Shown: positions 1-8,140 of the stretch, in pieces
How the letters are laid out: each line of letters starts with the position of its first letter
Numbering within the stretch: the stretch's first letter is position 1
Assembly: GCA_031422555.1 (NCBI GenBank)
Contig: JANPLZ010000010.1
Location: forward strand, 1 to 30,879
Length of the DNA stretch: 30,879 bases
Direction: 5' to 3'
From: JANNAT01 sp031422555
GTDB lineage: Bacteria; Pseudomonadota; Alphaproteobacteria; Rhodobacterales; Rhodobacteraceae
The notes under the pieces: model-generated
Told to the model about the DNA's origin: nothing
The model's input: the letters and a program-made list of their open reading frames with translations, nothing else
The model's database searches: none
Made by a program: the position numbers and the translations under genes

Positions 1-60
1 CTGAGCTACCGGGACGTTTTGGCAATGTCCGAGGTTGCGTCCAAGTTCATTCCAAAGTGA
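1..60 (+). CDS. C-terminal end of an unidentified reading frame
   Basis: An open frame enters from the left edge and stops with TGA at 58-60. It reads 19 residues, beginning LSYRDVLAMSEV and ending KFIPK. I do not recognise the family; the fragment is too short to assign. It lies in a stretch that is less GC-rich than the rest of the window and faces the 3' end of a tRNA-Ser gene, which would be a typical place for an integrated element, but no integrase motif is visible in this fragment. It could also be a chance frame. Confidence 0.3.
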   Translation: MSYRDVLAMSEVASKFIPK

Positions 61-401
61 GCGAGCACCTACAAGCTTAGTTGCGTGCGCGCCAAAAAGC
101 GGCGCAGTCGACCAAGAACTACAGACGACGACATCAGCAAGCAGTTGGAGCACCCTTCACGCGCAACTGGGGTATACGCCTAGGACAGTTCGGATTTGGT
201 GACATAACAGTGCGAGAGCGACTGAGCACAAAAACCAAAGTTCCGTCAATTTTTTATGTTATTTTTTCATGCTTACCGGCACTTCACCAAAACTGCGAAG
301 GCAACAGGTCTGGAGAATATCGGCACGGAGAGAACGCTTCCGAGCCTCTTAACGTGCAAGTAGGTGAACAGCCCCAGCCGCATAACCCCCGAAAACAACG
401 G
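61..401. other. Gene-free, AT-richer spacer
   Basis: No convincing coding frame lies here. Open frames that cross it run straight through the tRNA-Ser gene and have no plausible ribosome site. The stretch around 195-295 is clearly AT-richer than the rest of the window, with runs of T near 249-268. I see no copy of the tRNA-Ser 3' end, so no second attachment site is visible within the window. Confidence 0.5.
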
Positions 402-421
402 AAAAATCCGGCCGCAGCCGG
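402..421 (-). terminator. Rho-independent terminator of tRNA-Ser
   Basis: Read on the minus strand, a 5-bp CCGGC/GCCGG stem with a TGCG loop (408-421) is followed by ATTTTT (402-407). It lies 28 bases beyond the CCA end of the tRNA-Ser gene, the right place and orientation to end that transcript. The stem is short, so efficiency is uncertain. Confidence 0.55.
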
Positions 422-449
422 GTCGGGAGAAACTTTCCTCAAAGGCAAG

Positions 450-539
450 TGGCGGAGGAGGTGGGATTCGAACCCACGGTGGACTTTCACCCACGTCGGT
501 TTTCAAGACCGGTGCATTAAACCGCTCTGCCACTCCTCC
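450..539 (-). tRNA. tRNA-Ser (anticodon TGA)
   Basis: On the minus strand the acceptor 5' arm GGAGGAG (539-533) pairs with CTCCTCC (460-454). The discriminator is G and the CCA end is encoded at 452-450. The T arm carries GGTTCGAATCC, and the loop CTTGAAA gives anticodon TGA at 505-503, decoding UCA. The 90-base length and the extended variable arm are those of a class II serine tRNA. It sits alone, reading away from the operon that starts at 809, and is followed by a short terminator hairpin. Confidence 0.97.
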
Positions 540-808
540 GACAACTGGGGCAATAGCGGTGGAATTGCGATTCTGAAAGGCCAAAGGTGCGATCCTTGCG
601 CGCCTGCCAACCGTCAGGCCCCGGGGCACTCATGCCGCGATCACGAAGGTTTTCCGCCCAATCCGCTGCGCACCCTTTCTTGTTACGGCGCCACAATGTA
701 TATTCAACGGCGAATGGGTCACAGGTTCAGCGTGGCCGCCAATAACAGCCACTTGAAAAGTGGATAAAAGCAGGCGCGAAACAACGATTTCGCACGAGGG
801 AGCAGAGC

Positions 809-1735
809 ATGACAGCTGTAGCACTGCGGCATGTGATCCTTGCAGTGGTGGCAACTGCCACACTTGCCGGGTGTCAGCCGGGAAACGGGCCGTTCGCGCG
901 GAAAACCACCCCAGACACGGCCGACGCCTCTGCGGAAGGCTCCGAGCCTGCCGTGGCCAGCGCGCGGTCGGTCAAGCTGGTGGACCGCGATGTCGAAGCG
1001 CCCGAGATTTTCCAGACCGCTGATCAGGCGCTGTGGGATGGCCGCCCGTCACTGGGCGGGGTTTGGGTGGCCTCGCCCGATGCCAATGATCCCGAACGGG
1101 TGATCTTGCGCAATCCGGCCAATGGCAAGTTTGTCATCGGCGCGCTGTTTCGCCGCGAGCGCGACAATCCGGGACCAAAACTGCAGATATCGTCGGATGC
1201 GGCGGCGGCTTTGGGGTTGCTGGCGGGCGAGCCGGGCAAGATCTCGGTCACAGCACTGCGCCGCGAAGAAGCGCCGCAAACTGCCCCCGATGCCACCCGC
1301 CCGATACTGGATGCCGCCGAAACCGTGTCCACCGAAACGCTTGACCCGATTGCGGGCGCCAGCGCCGCAATTGATGCAGCCGACGGCAAAAAGCCCGCTG
1401 CAACAGCGCCAGTTGTAGGCCCGGCAGACAAAGCCAAACCAGCCGCCGCCAAACCTGCCGATACCGGGCCAAAGGCCACCGCCCCCGCCCAAGTTGTTAC
1501 GGCCCCGGTTGCCGCCGCTGGCAGCGGTGGTTTGATCCAGATTGGTATTTTCTCGGTCGAGGCCAATGCCAAACGCGCGGCGGATACGCTGTCAAAGGCG
1601 GGGGTTTCCGCGTCGATCCGCAAGGAAGAAAGCCAAGGCAAACCGTTCTGGAGCGTGACTGCCCGCGGCGATGCGGGCGCTTTGGCAACCATCAAACAGG
1701 CGGGGTTCAAGGACGCCTATTTCCTGAAAGGCTGA
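809..1735 (+). CDS. SPOR-domain lipoprotein
   Basis: A 308-residue predicted lipoprotein. The N-terminus has a hydrophobic signal and an LAGC lipobox, with the lipidated Cys at residue 22. The middle (about 120-235) is low-complexity, rich in Ala, Pro and Lys, and looks like a flexible wall-spanning linker. The last ~70 residues, beginning near GGLIQIGIFSVEANA, form a SPOR domain, a fold that binds denuded glycan strands of peptidoglycan at division sites. The start is supported by GAGGGAG at 796-802, six bases before the ATG. The next gene, a D-Ala-D-Ala carboxypeptidase, begins four bases after the stop, so the two are probably co-transcribed and act together on the wall. The SPOR assignment rests on pattern recognition. 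The protein may instead be annotated as RlpA-like, but I see no double-psi barrel. Confidence 0.85.
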   Translation: MTAVALRHVILAVVATATLAGCQPGNGPFARKTTPDTADASAEGSEPAVASARSVKLVDRDVEAPEIFQTADQALWDGRPSLGGVWVASPDANDPERVILRNPANGKFVIGALFRRERDNPGPKLQISSDAAAALGLLAGEPGKISVTALRREEAPQTAPDATRPILDAAETVSTETLDPIAGASAAIDAADGKKPAATAPVVGPADKAKPAAAKPADTGPKATAPAQVVTAPVAAAGSGGLIQIGIFSVEANAKRAADTLSKAGVSASIRKEESQGKPFWSVTARGDAGALATIKQAGFKDAYFLKG

Positions 1736-1739
1736 TCAG

Positions 1740-2900
1740 ATGTTGATTTTGCGCGCGTTGATGTTGTGGCTGGCCTTTGGCTTGGTCGCCCCGCTGCTAG
1801 CCCAAAGCTTTGAGACGCGCGCAAAATCGGCCTGGGTCTATGATGTCACCAGCCACACCGTCTTGATGGATAAGAATGGCGAAGACCCATTGCCGCCTGC
1901 GTCGATGTCCAAACTGATGACGATCAACATGCTGTTTGAGGCGCTGGCCGATGGCCGGGTGACGATGGACACCACCTTTGCGGTGACCGCGCGCGCCAAG
2001 GCGATGGGCGGCTCGACGATGTTCCTGAATGAAACCGACCGGCCCACGGTGGAAGAATTGATCCACGGCATGGTCGTCAATTCGGGCAATGACGCCTGCG
2101 TGGTGGTGGCCGAAGGCTTGGCGGGCACCGAAGATGCCTTTGCACTGCAGATGACCGAACGCGGCCGGGCTTTGGGATTGGAAAATTCGACCTTTGCCAA
2201 TGCCTCGGGCTGGCCCGACCCCGGCCAACGCATGAGCATGAAAGACCTTGGCCTGATCGGCCTGCGCCTGATCGAGGAATTTCCGCAATATTACCCAGTT
2301 TTTGCTGAGACCGAATTTAACTACAAAGACCGCGCACCCGCCAATGCCAACAACCGCAACCCGCTGTTAAAGCTGGGTATTGGCGCGGATGGGCTGAAAA
2401 CCGGGCACACCTCCGAGGCAGGCTTCGGGTTGGTCGGATCGGTCAAACAAGGCGAGCGGCGCATCGTGTTCGCGATTTCGGGGCTGACGTCCGAGCAAGA
2501 GCGTGCCGAAGAGGCGGAACGTATTTCCACTTGGGCGTTCCGGCAGTTTTCGTTGAAAACCGTGGCCAAAGGCGGCACGCGGGTGGCAGAGGCGGCAGTG
2601 TTCATGGGCGATGCCGCCCGCGTTGGTCTGGTGCCCGCCGAAGACGTCCGCCTGTTGATCCCGGGAACCGTGCAAGAGGGCTTGCAAGCCGAGGTGGTGT
2701 ATTCCGGCCCGCTGACCGCTCCAATTGCCAAAGGCGCCCAAGTGGCCGAACTGGTGATTACCGTCCCCAACCTGCCCGAACACCGCATCCCGCTGGTGGC
2801 GGAAACCGATGTGGGGCGTGGCGGATTTATGACCCGCATCACCACGGCGGCGCGGCATTTGCAGGCGGTGTATTTTGGTGGCGGGGCTGCGGCCAGCTGA
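1740..2900 (+). CDS. D-alanyl-D-alanine carboxypeptidase (PBP5/6 class, S11 family)
   Basis: A 386-residue periplasmic enzyme that removes the terminal D-Ala from peptidoglycan stem pentapeptides. A signal peptide (1-21, ending APLLAQ) precedes the catalytic domain. The three penicillin-binding motifs are present: SxxK as SMSK at residues 55-58, SxN as SGN in VVNSGNDACV, and KTG in DGLKTGHTSE. The region after about 280 matches the beta-rich PBP5 C-terminal domain and ends in a hydrophobic/amphipathic tail (HLQAVYFGG) that could anchor the enzyme to the membrane. It begins four bases after the SPOR lipoprotein and is followed almost directly by tmk, so it lies in the same operon. Whether it is the dacA, dacC or dacD type cannot be told from sequence alone. 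Confidence 0.95.
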   Translation: MLILRALMLWLAFGLVAPLLAQSFETRAKSAWVYDVTSHTVLMDKNGEDPLPPASMSKLMTINMLFEALADGRVTMDTTFAVTARAKAMGGSTMFLNETDRPTVEELIHGMVVNSGNDACVVVAEGLAGTEDAFALQMTERGRALGLENSTFANASGWPDPGQRMSMKDLGLIGLRLIEEFPQYYPVFAETEFNYKDRAPANANNRNPLLKLGIGADGLKTGHTSEAGFGLVGSVKQGERRIVFAISGLTSEQERAEEAERISTWAFRQFSLKTVAKGGTRVAEAAVFMGDAARVGLVPAEDVRLLIPGTVQEGLQAEVVYSGPLTAPIAKGAQVAELVITVPNLPEHRIPLVAETDVGRGGFMTRITTAARHLQAVYFGGGAAAS

Positions 2901-2901
2901 T

Positions 2902-3528
2902 ATGGCGGGGACATTCCTAAGTTTTGAAGGCATCGACGGGTCGGGCAAATCAACCCAAAGTCGGTTGCTGGCCGATGCTTTGCGCGCGCAGGGCCACAGC
3001 GTTGTGCTGACACGCGAACCGGGCGGCAGTGCGGGGGCCGAAGACATTCGCCGTCTGGTGCTGGAAGGGGCGGCCGATCGCTGGTCTACCGAAACCGAAT
3101 TGTTGTTGTTCACCGCCGCACGACGCGACCATGTCGAGAAAACCATCACCCCGGCCTTGGCCCGCGGCGATATCGTCATCTGCGACCGTTTCGCCGATTC
3201 CAGCCGGATTTATCAGGGGCTGACGCGCGGCGATCTGCGCGCCACCGTTGACCGGCTGCATGATCTGATGATCGCGATTGAGCCCGATCTGACCTTTCTG
3301 GTCGATATTGACCCCGCCCTGGGATTGTCACGCGCCGTCGCGCGCGCGGGCAGCGAACAGCGCTTTGAAGGCATGGGATTGGCGCTGCAACAACGCGCCC
3401 GCGCGGGCTTTTTGGCGCTGGCGGCGGCCCATCCGGCGCGGATCAGGTTGGTGGCGGGGGCGCAACCGCCCGAGGGTGTTGCCAGTGCCGTGCTGGCACT
3501 TGCGCAGGCGCATCTGGCCCGCGGATGA
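2902..3528 (+). CDS. tmk: Thymidylate kinase
   Basis: Phosphorylates dTMP to dTDP with ATP, an essential step of dTTP synthesis in the cytoplasm. The 208-residue product starts MAGTFLSFEGIDGSGKST, with the P-loop GIDGSGKS at residues 10-17. The DR motif CDRFADSSRIYQG and the lid-like RAGSEQRFE segment are present. I chose the ATG at 2902, one base after the preceding TGA, because the P-loop then falls at the family's usual distance; an in-frame start at 2875 would add nine unrelated residues. Its stop overlaps the holB start (ATGA, 3525-3528), indicating translational coupling. The tmk-holB-tatD order is a common bacterial arrangement. Confidence 0.97.
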   Translation: MAGTFLSFEGIDGSGKSTQSRLLADALRAQGHSVVLTREPGGSAGAEDIRRLVLEGAADRWSTETELLLFTAARRDHVEKTITPALARGDIVICDRFADSSRIYQGLTRGDLRATVDRLHDLMIAIEPDLTFLVDIDPALGLSRAVARAGSEQRFEGMGLALQQRARAGFLALAAAHPARIRLVAGAQPPEGVASAVLALAQAHLARG

Positions 3529-4649
3529 GCGATGATATCCCCGAGCCTGACCGCATGGACGGCGCGCCACATCCCCGCGCAACCGACCGGCTGATTGGCC
3601 AGACCGGGGCCGAGGCGGCATTTCTGGCCGCCTATAATCGCGGGCGGTTGCATCACGGCTGGCTGATCACCGGGGCGCGCGGGGTCGGCAAGGCCACGAT
3701 GGCCTGGCGGCTGGCGCGGTTCTTGCTGGCAACACCCGAAAATGATGGCGGCATGTTTGCCCCCGCCCCGCCCGACAGCTTGGATGTTTCCGCCACACAT
3801 CCGGTGGCACGCCGCATGGTGGCTTTGTCAGAACCCCGGCTGTTCTTGCTGCGCCGCCCTTATGACGACAAGGCCGCACGGCTGAAGCAAGACATCACGG
3901 TTGACGAAGTGCGCCGGATGAAATCGTTTTTCACCCTGTCGGCCGCCGATGGCGGTCACCGCGTGGCAATCATTGATGCAGTCGATGATATGAACACCTC
4001 TGCCGCCAATGCGCTGCTGAAACTGCTGGAAGAGCCGCCCGCGCGGGTCACGCTGTTGCTGGTGGCGCATCAACCGGCGCGGCTGTTGCCGACGATCCGC
4101 TCGCGGTGTCGCGAATTGCGGCTGGGGCCGTTGTCGCCTGCCGATCTGTCCGACGCGCTGACGGCTGCGGGCGGCGAGGTGGAAAGCCAAGATCGCGTAG
4201 CGCTGGCAGAACTGGCGGGCGGATCGGTTGGCGCGGCCTTTGCGATGACCAATCTGGACGGGTTGAAACTGTATGCCCGGCTGATCCGGCTGTTTGCCAC
4301 CCTGCCCCGGCTGGACCGCCCGCAAGCCTTGGCGCTGGCCGATGCCGGGGCCGCCCGCGGGGCCGAGGCGCAGTTTGAACTGATCGTTACCCTGATTGAT
4401 CTGTTTTTGGCCCGGCTGGCCCGCGCAGGCACCACGGGGCACCCAGCCCCCGCCGCCGCCCCCGGCGAGGCTGAACTGATCGCCCGCCTGTCGCCCAACC
4501 CAGCCGTCGCGCGACATTGGGCCGAATTGGCGCAAACCATCGGTCTGCGCGCGCGGCGCGGCAAGGCGGTAAACCTTGACCCTGCCGCCCTTCTGTTGGA
4601 TATGGTGCTAAAGATTGATGAGGCGGCGGCGACGTTTGCCCAAAGGTGA
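3525..4649 (+). CDS. holB: DNA polymerase III subunit delta'
   Basis: A 374-residue AAA+ clamp-loader subunit that helps load the beta sliding clamp at the replication fork. The Walker-A-like motif GARGVGKA is at residues 50-57. The Walker-B region reads VAIIDAVDDMNTSAANAL, followed by the LLKLLEEPP helix and the SRC motif in TIRSRCRELRLG, all typical of delta'. The cysteine zinc module found between the P-loop and Walker B in the E. coli protein is not visible here. The C-terminal collar domain is poorly conserved, as usual. The gene overlaps tmk by four bases and is followed six bases later by a TatD nuclease. Confidence 0.93.
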   Translation: MSDDIPEPDRMDGAPHPRATDRLIGQTGAEAAFLAAYNRGRLHHGWLITGARGVGKATMAWRLARFLLATPENDGGMFAPAPPDSLDVSATHPVARRMVALSEPRLFLLRRPYDDKAARLKQDITVDEVRRMKSFFTLSAADGGHRVAIIDAVDDMNTSAANALLKLLEEPPARVTLLLVAHQPARLLPTIRSRCRELRLGPLSPADLSDALTAAGGEVESQDRVALAELAGGSVGAAFAMTNLDGLKLYARLIRLFATLPRLDRPQALALADAGAARGAEAQFELIVTLIDLFLARLARAGTTGHPAPAAAPGEAELIARLSPNPAVARHWAELAQTIGLRARRGKAVNLDPAALLLDMVLKIDEAAATFAQR

Positions 4650-4655
4650 CCGCGC

Positions 4656-5444
4656 ATGGCGTTTGAACTGGTTGACAGCCATTGCCACCTTGATTTCCCC
4701 GATTTCGCGGATGAACTGTCACAAGTCATTGCCCGCGCCGAAGCCGCCGGTGTGACCCGGATGGTGACAATCTGCACCAAGCTGCGCCAAGAACCTGCCG
4801 TGCGCGCGATTGCCGAGGCGTATGCGCCGGTTTTCTACGCCGCAGGCACCCATCCGATGAGTGCGGCCGCCGAGCCGTTGGCCACTGTGGCGCAACTGGT
4901 GGCCTTGGCACAGCACCCAAAGTTTGTAGCCATCGGCGAGACGGGCCTTGATTATCACTACACCGCCGAGACCGCCGCCGTGCAGCAAGCCAGCCTGCGC
5001 ATCCATATTCAGGCGGCACAGGAAACCGGCCTTCCGCTGATCATCCATGCGCGCGGCGCTGACGAAGATGTGGCGCGGATCTTGCAAGATGGCATGAACG
5101 CGCGCGCGTATTCTTGCGTGATGCACTGCTTTTCGTCGGGTGCCGCCTTGGCGCGGGCGGCGCTGGACATGGGATTTTATCTGTCGATGTCGGGAATCAC
5201 GACATTCCCGAAAAGCGGTGATTTGCGGGATATCTTTGCCGCAGCCCCGCTGGACCGCCTCTTGCTGGAAACCGACAGCCCGTATCTGGCCCCCGCGCCG
5301 CACCGCGGCCGCCGCAATGAACCGGCCTATACCGCCTTTACCGCCCGCGCCGGGGCGGCGGTGTTCGGGTTGACCGAAGCCGAATTTGCCGCCGCCACCA
5401 CCACCAATTTCGACCGCCTGTTTGCCAAAGCAAGGGCTGCCTGA
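4656..5444 (+). CDS. TatD-family metal-dependent deoxyribonuclease
   Basis: A 262-residue TIM-barrel hydrolase of the TatD/YcfH family, which includes 3'-5' exonucleases and D-aminoacyl-tRNA deacylases. Metal ligands are visible in order: HCH at residues 9-11 (DSHCHLDFP), the glutamate in GETGLDYHY, histidines in IIHARGADED and VMHCFSSG, and the aspartate in LLLETDSPYLAP. Length is normal for the family (about 260). It sits six bases after holB and its last base is shared with the first base of the next gene. Adjacency to holB is the classical ycfH position, which supports the family call but does not reveal the physiological substrate. Confidence 0.93.
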   Translation: MAFELVDSHCHLDFPDFADELSQVIARAEAAGVTRMVTICTKLRQEPAVRAIAEAYAPVFYAAGTHPMSAAAEPLATVAQLVALAQHPKFVAIGETGLDYHYTAETAAVQQASLRIHIQAAQETGLPLIIHARGADEDVARILQDGMNARAYSCVMHCFSSGAALARAALDMGFYLSMSGITTFPKSGDLRDIFAAAPLDRLLLETDSPYLAPAPHRGRRNEPAYTAFTARAGAAVFGLTEAEFAAATTTNFDRLFAKARAA

Positions 5445-6247
5445 TGGCCCGGATGCGCTTTACCCTCTTGGGATGTGGATCGTCGGGCGGCGTGCCGCGG
5501 CTGGGCGGCGATTGGGGCGATTGCGACCCCGCCAACCTGAAAAACCGCCGCCGCCGCTGTTCAATGTTGGTGGAACGGCTGGTCGGCGATGCGGTGACGC
5601 GGGTGTTGATTGATACTTCGCCCGACATGCGCGAGCAGTTGTTGGATGCAGGCGTCGGCACGCTTGACGGGGTGGTCTATACCCACAGCCATGCCGATCA
5701 TGTGCACGGCATCGACGATCTGCGCCAGGTGGTGTTCAACATGCGCCACCGTTTGGGCGTCTGGGCCGATGCCCCCACGCAGCATGCCCTGCTGGCGCGC
5801 TTTGGCTATGCCTTTGAACAGCCTATCGATTCGCCCTATCCGCCGATCCTTGATCTGCATGCAATCAACGGGCCGTTCAAGGTGCCGGGGCCCGCCGGGC
5901 CAATTGGCTTTGCGCCGTTTACCGTGGATCACGGCTCGATGGATGCGCTGGGGTTTCGCATCGGCGGGCTGGCCTATCTGCCCGATGTGGTGGCTATTCC
6001 CGAGGACGTCTGGCCGCAGCTTGCGGGGCTGGAGACTTGGGTGCTGGACGCGCTGCGCCGCAAACCGCACCCCACGCATGCGCATCTGGCGCTGTCGCTG
6101 CAATGGATCGCGCGCGCGGCCCCCCGCGCCGCCGTGCTGACCAACATGCACGTTGATCTGGATTACGCGACGCTGCTGGCGGAATTGCCGCCGACGGTGT
6201 CGCCCGGCCATGACGGTCTGGTGATCACGCTGGACAATGTTGCATGA
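5444..6247 (+). CDS. MBL-fold metallo-hydrolase, PhnP-like
   Basis: A 267-residue metallo-beta-lactamase-fold phosphodiesterase-type protein. The zinc/manganese motif HxHxDH is at residues 81-86 (THSHADHVHGIDDLR). Further ligands are the His of TVDHGSMDALG and the late His of LTNMHVDLDY. The N-terminus LLGCGSSGGVPRL and the Cys-containing GDWGDCDPANLKN segment match the PhnP/RNase Z-like subgroup, where PhnP is a cyclic phosphodiesterase. There is no phosphonate (phn) cluster here. The gene overlaps tatD by one base and the downstream transporter by four (ATGA at 6244), so it is part of the same operon. Its substrate is unknown. Confidence 0.9.
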   Translation: MARMRFTLLGCGSSGGVPRLGGDWGDCDPANLKNRRRRCSMLVERLVGDAVTRVLIDTSPDMREQLLDAGVGTLDGVVYTHSHADHVHGIDDLRQVVFNMRHRLGVWADAPTQHALLARFGYAFEQPIDSPYPPILDLHAINGPFKVPGPAGPIGFAPFTVDHGSMDALGFRIGGLAYLPDVVAIPEDVWPQLAGLETWVLDALRRKPHPTHAHLALSLQWIARAAPRAAVLTNMHVDLDYATLLAELPPTVSPGHDGLVITLDNVA

Positions 6248-7182
6248 CTGCCCTTTTGGACGTGATCTTGCCGGTGTTTTTGCTGATCGGCTTTGGCTAT
6301 GCGGCGGCCTATGCCAAGCTGTTTGACGCCGGTGCAGTTGACGGGCTGATGCGGTTTGCGCAGAACTTTGCCGCACCCTGTTTGCTGTTCAAATCGGTGG
6401 CCGGGCTTGATTTGGCCGCCGCCTATCACCCGGCACTGTTTATCAGCTTTTACGCCGGGGCCTTTGCCGGGTTTGGTCTGGGCTATTTTGGCGCGCGCAA
6501 ACTGTTCAACCGCAGCGCACCCGAATCCGTGGCCATCGGCTTTGCCTGCATGTTTTCCAATTCATTGCTGCTGGGCATCCCGATCACGGAACGCGCCTAT
6601 GGCGCGGGCGCGCTGACCGGCAATTATGCGATCATCTCTATTCACGCGCCGCTATTGTATGGCTTTGGCATCACTTTGATGGAACTGGTGCGCAGCCGGG
6701 GCCAAGGCCTGTCGGTGCCGGGGTTGGCGGTGCAGGTCTTGCGCGCGATTTTTTCGCAGCCTTTGGTGTTGGGCATTGTCGCAGGCTTTGCGGTGAACCT
6801 GACGGGGCTGGATTTGCCCGCCTTTGTCGGATCGGCGGTCAATCTGATGGCTGGCACGGCAATTCCGGCGGCGCTGTTTGGCTTGGGCGGGGTGTTGCTG
6901 CGGTTTTCCCCCGAAGGCGATATGAAATGTATCGCCATGGTTTGTGTGTGTTCACTGATCGTGCATCCGGGCGTGGCCTATGTGCTGGGCCGGTTCGCCC
7001 TTGATTTGTCGGCGCCGGATTTGCGGTCTGCCGTCGTGACCGGGGCGATGGCACCGGGGGTGAACGCGTTTTTGTTCGCCAATATGTATGGCGTAGCCAA
7101 ACGCGTGGCGGCGTCGGCAGTGTTGATCGGCACGGCGGCCACGATTGTCACCGCTTGGGGCTGGCTGGCGATATTGCCCTAG
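6244..7182 (+). CDS. AEC-family transporter
   Basis: A 312-residue integral membrane protein with about ten hydrophobic segments spread over the whole length, the pattern of the auxin efflux carrier (AEC) family. Family-like features are the N-terminal LPVFLLIGFGYAAA helix, the RFAQNFAAPCLLF segment, and ALFGLGGVLLRF followed by the VTGAMAPGVNAFLFANMY helix near the C-terminus. Bacterial members move small organic acids or amino acids across the inner membrane, but I cannot infer the substrate. The start overlaps the upstream stop (ATGA), so it is the last gene of the operon. A hairpin covering its stop codon probably ends transcription. Confidence 0.9.
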   Translation: MTALLDVILPVFLLIGFGYAAAYAKLFDAGAVDGLMRFAQNFAAPCLLFKSVAGLDLAAAYHPALFISFYAGAFAGFGLGYFGARKLFNRSAPESVAIGFACMFSNSLLLGIPITERAYGAGALTGNYAIISIHAPLLYGFGITLMELVRSRGQGLSVPGLAVQVLRAIFSQPLVLGIVAGFAVNLTGLDLPAFVGSAVNLMAGTAIPAALFGLGGVLLRFSPEGDMKCIAMVCVCSLIVHPGVAYVLGRFALDLSAPDLRSAVVTGAMAPGVNAFLFANMYGVAKRVAASAVLIGTAATIVTAWGWLAILP

Positions 7183-7210
7183 GGGTGCGCCGCTAGTGCG
7201 GCGAAACCCC
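7182..7210. terminator. Hairpin between convergent genes (bidirectional terminator-like)
   Basis: CGCCGC (7188-7193) pairs with GCGGCG (7198-7203) around a TAGT loop. An outer GGGG (7182-7185) can pair with CCCC (7207-7210). The structure covers the stop codons of both the AEC transporter (TAG 7180-7182) and the convergent permease (CTA 7193-7195 on the plus strand). No long T-run follows on either strand, so termination may be weak or protein-aided. Confidence 0.45.
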
Positions 7211-8131
7211 GCGCAGCCGTTCCGATCTGCGGCGCAAAACCTCAACCGTGGCCAGCAGGCTGATCGACACGATCACCAACAACGTCGCCACCGCCAGAAT
7301 CGCGGGGCTGATCTGATCGCGAATGCCGGTCCACATCTGGCGCGGAATGGTTTGTTGTTCGGGGCCTGCGATAAACAGCACCGCCACCACTTCGTCAAAC
7401 GAGGTGACAAAGGCAAACAGCGCCCCCGATATGATGCCCGGCGAGATCAGCGGCATGATCACTTTGAAAAACGTCACCCGCGGATTGGCCCCCAAACTGG
7501 CCGAGGCGCGGATCAAGGATTGATCAAACCCGGTCAGCGTCGCCGTCACCGTGATGATCACAAACGGGATGCCCAAAGTGGCATGCGCCATCACCACACC
7601 CAGATAGGTTGCCGTCAACCGCCCGCACTGAAAGCCAAGGATGCCGCACGGGTTGGAATAGAAAAAGAACAAGCCTGTTGCGATGATGATGATCGGCACG
7701 ATCATCGGGCTGATCAGGATCGCCATGATCACCCGGCGGTAGGGCATTTCTGGCCGGCTAAGGCCCAGCGCCGCCAAGGTGCCCAGCACCGTGGCCAAAA
7801 TCGTTGACCAAAACCCAATGATGATCGAATTTTTCGCCGCCTGCACCCATGTGGCGTTGTTCCACACATCCGCCCACCAACCGCCATCGCGCTGGGTTTC
7901 GGGCGCCTGCATGCCAAAGGTCAACAGCGAGTCATACCAGCGCCACGAATAGCCCGCCGGATCAAAGGTCAGCATTTCTTCGGTAAAGGTGAAATACGGC
8001 TCGGCGTTGAACGACAGCGGTATCACGATCAGAATCGGCGCGACAAGAAAGACAAAGATCAGGGCGCAGATCGCGCGAAAGGCGTATTGCCAGGCGCGCT
8101 CCAGCGGGGTCAGATAAATCGGCAATGCCAT
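7193..8131 (-). CDS. Polyamine-type ABC transporter permease (PotC-like)
   Basis: A 312-residue inner-membrane permease of the spermidine/putrescine class. It has a TM1 helix at about 18-40 (IFVFLVAPILIVIPLSF), then a periplasmic stretch of about 60 residues, then the remaining five helices. The EAA-type loop reads SLGANPRVTFFKVIMPLISPG, the site that docks on the ATPase. It is the last gene of a minus-strand set (ATPase, binding protein, permease, permease), nine bases after the previous permease. The PotC position and the short C-terminal tail (RRRSERLRGVSPH) fit. Substrate specificity within the polyamine/opine group is not determined. Confidence 0.92.
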   Translation of the reverse strand: MALPIYLTPLERAWQYAFRAICALIFVFLVAPILIVIPLSFNAEPYFTFTEEMLTFDPAGYSWRWYDSLLTFGMQAPETQRDGGWWADVWNNATWVQAAKNSIIIGFWSTILATVLGTLAALGLSRPEMPYRRVIMAILISPMIVPIIIIATGLFFFYSNPCGILGFQCGRLTATYLGVVMAHATLGIPFVIITVTATLTGFDQSLIRASASLGANPRVTFFKVIMPLISPGIISGALFAFVTSFDEVVAVLFIAGPEQQTIPRQMWTGIRDQISPAILAVATLLVIVSISLLATVEVLRRRSERLRGVSPH

Positions 8132-8140
8132 GGTGCGCCC

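Noticed and set aside
81..767. Open plus-strand frame of 228 codons at the left end
   Set aside because: It runs straight through the tRNA-Ser gene and its terminator, has no ribosome site and no recognisable family features.
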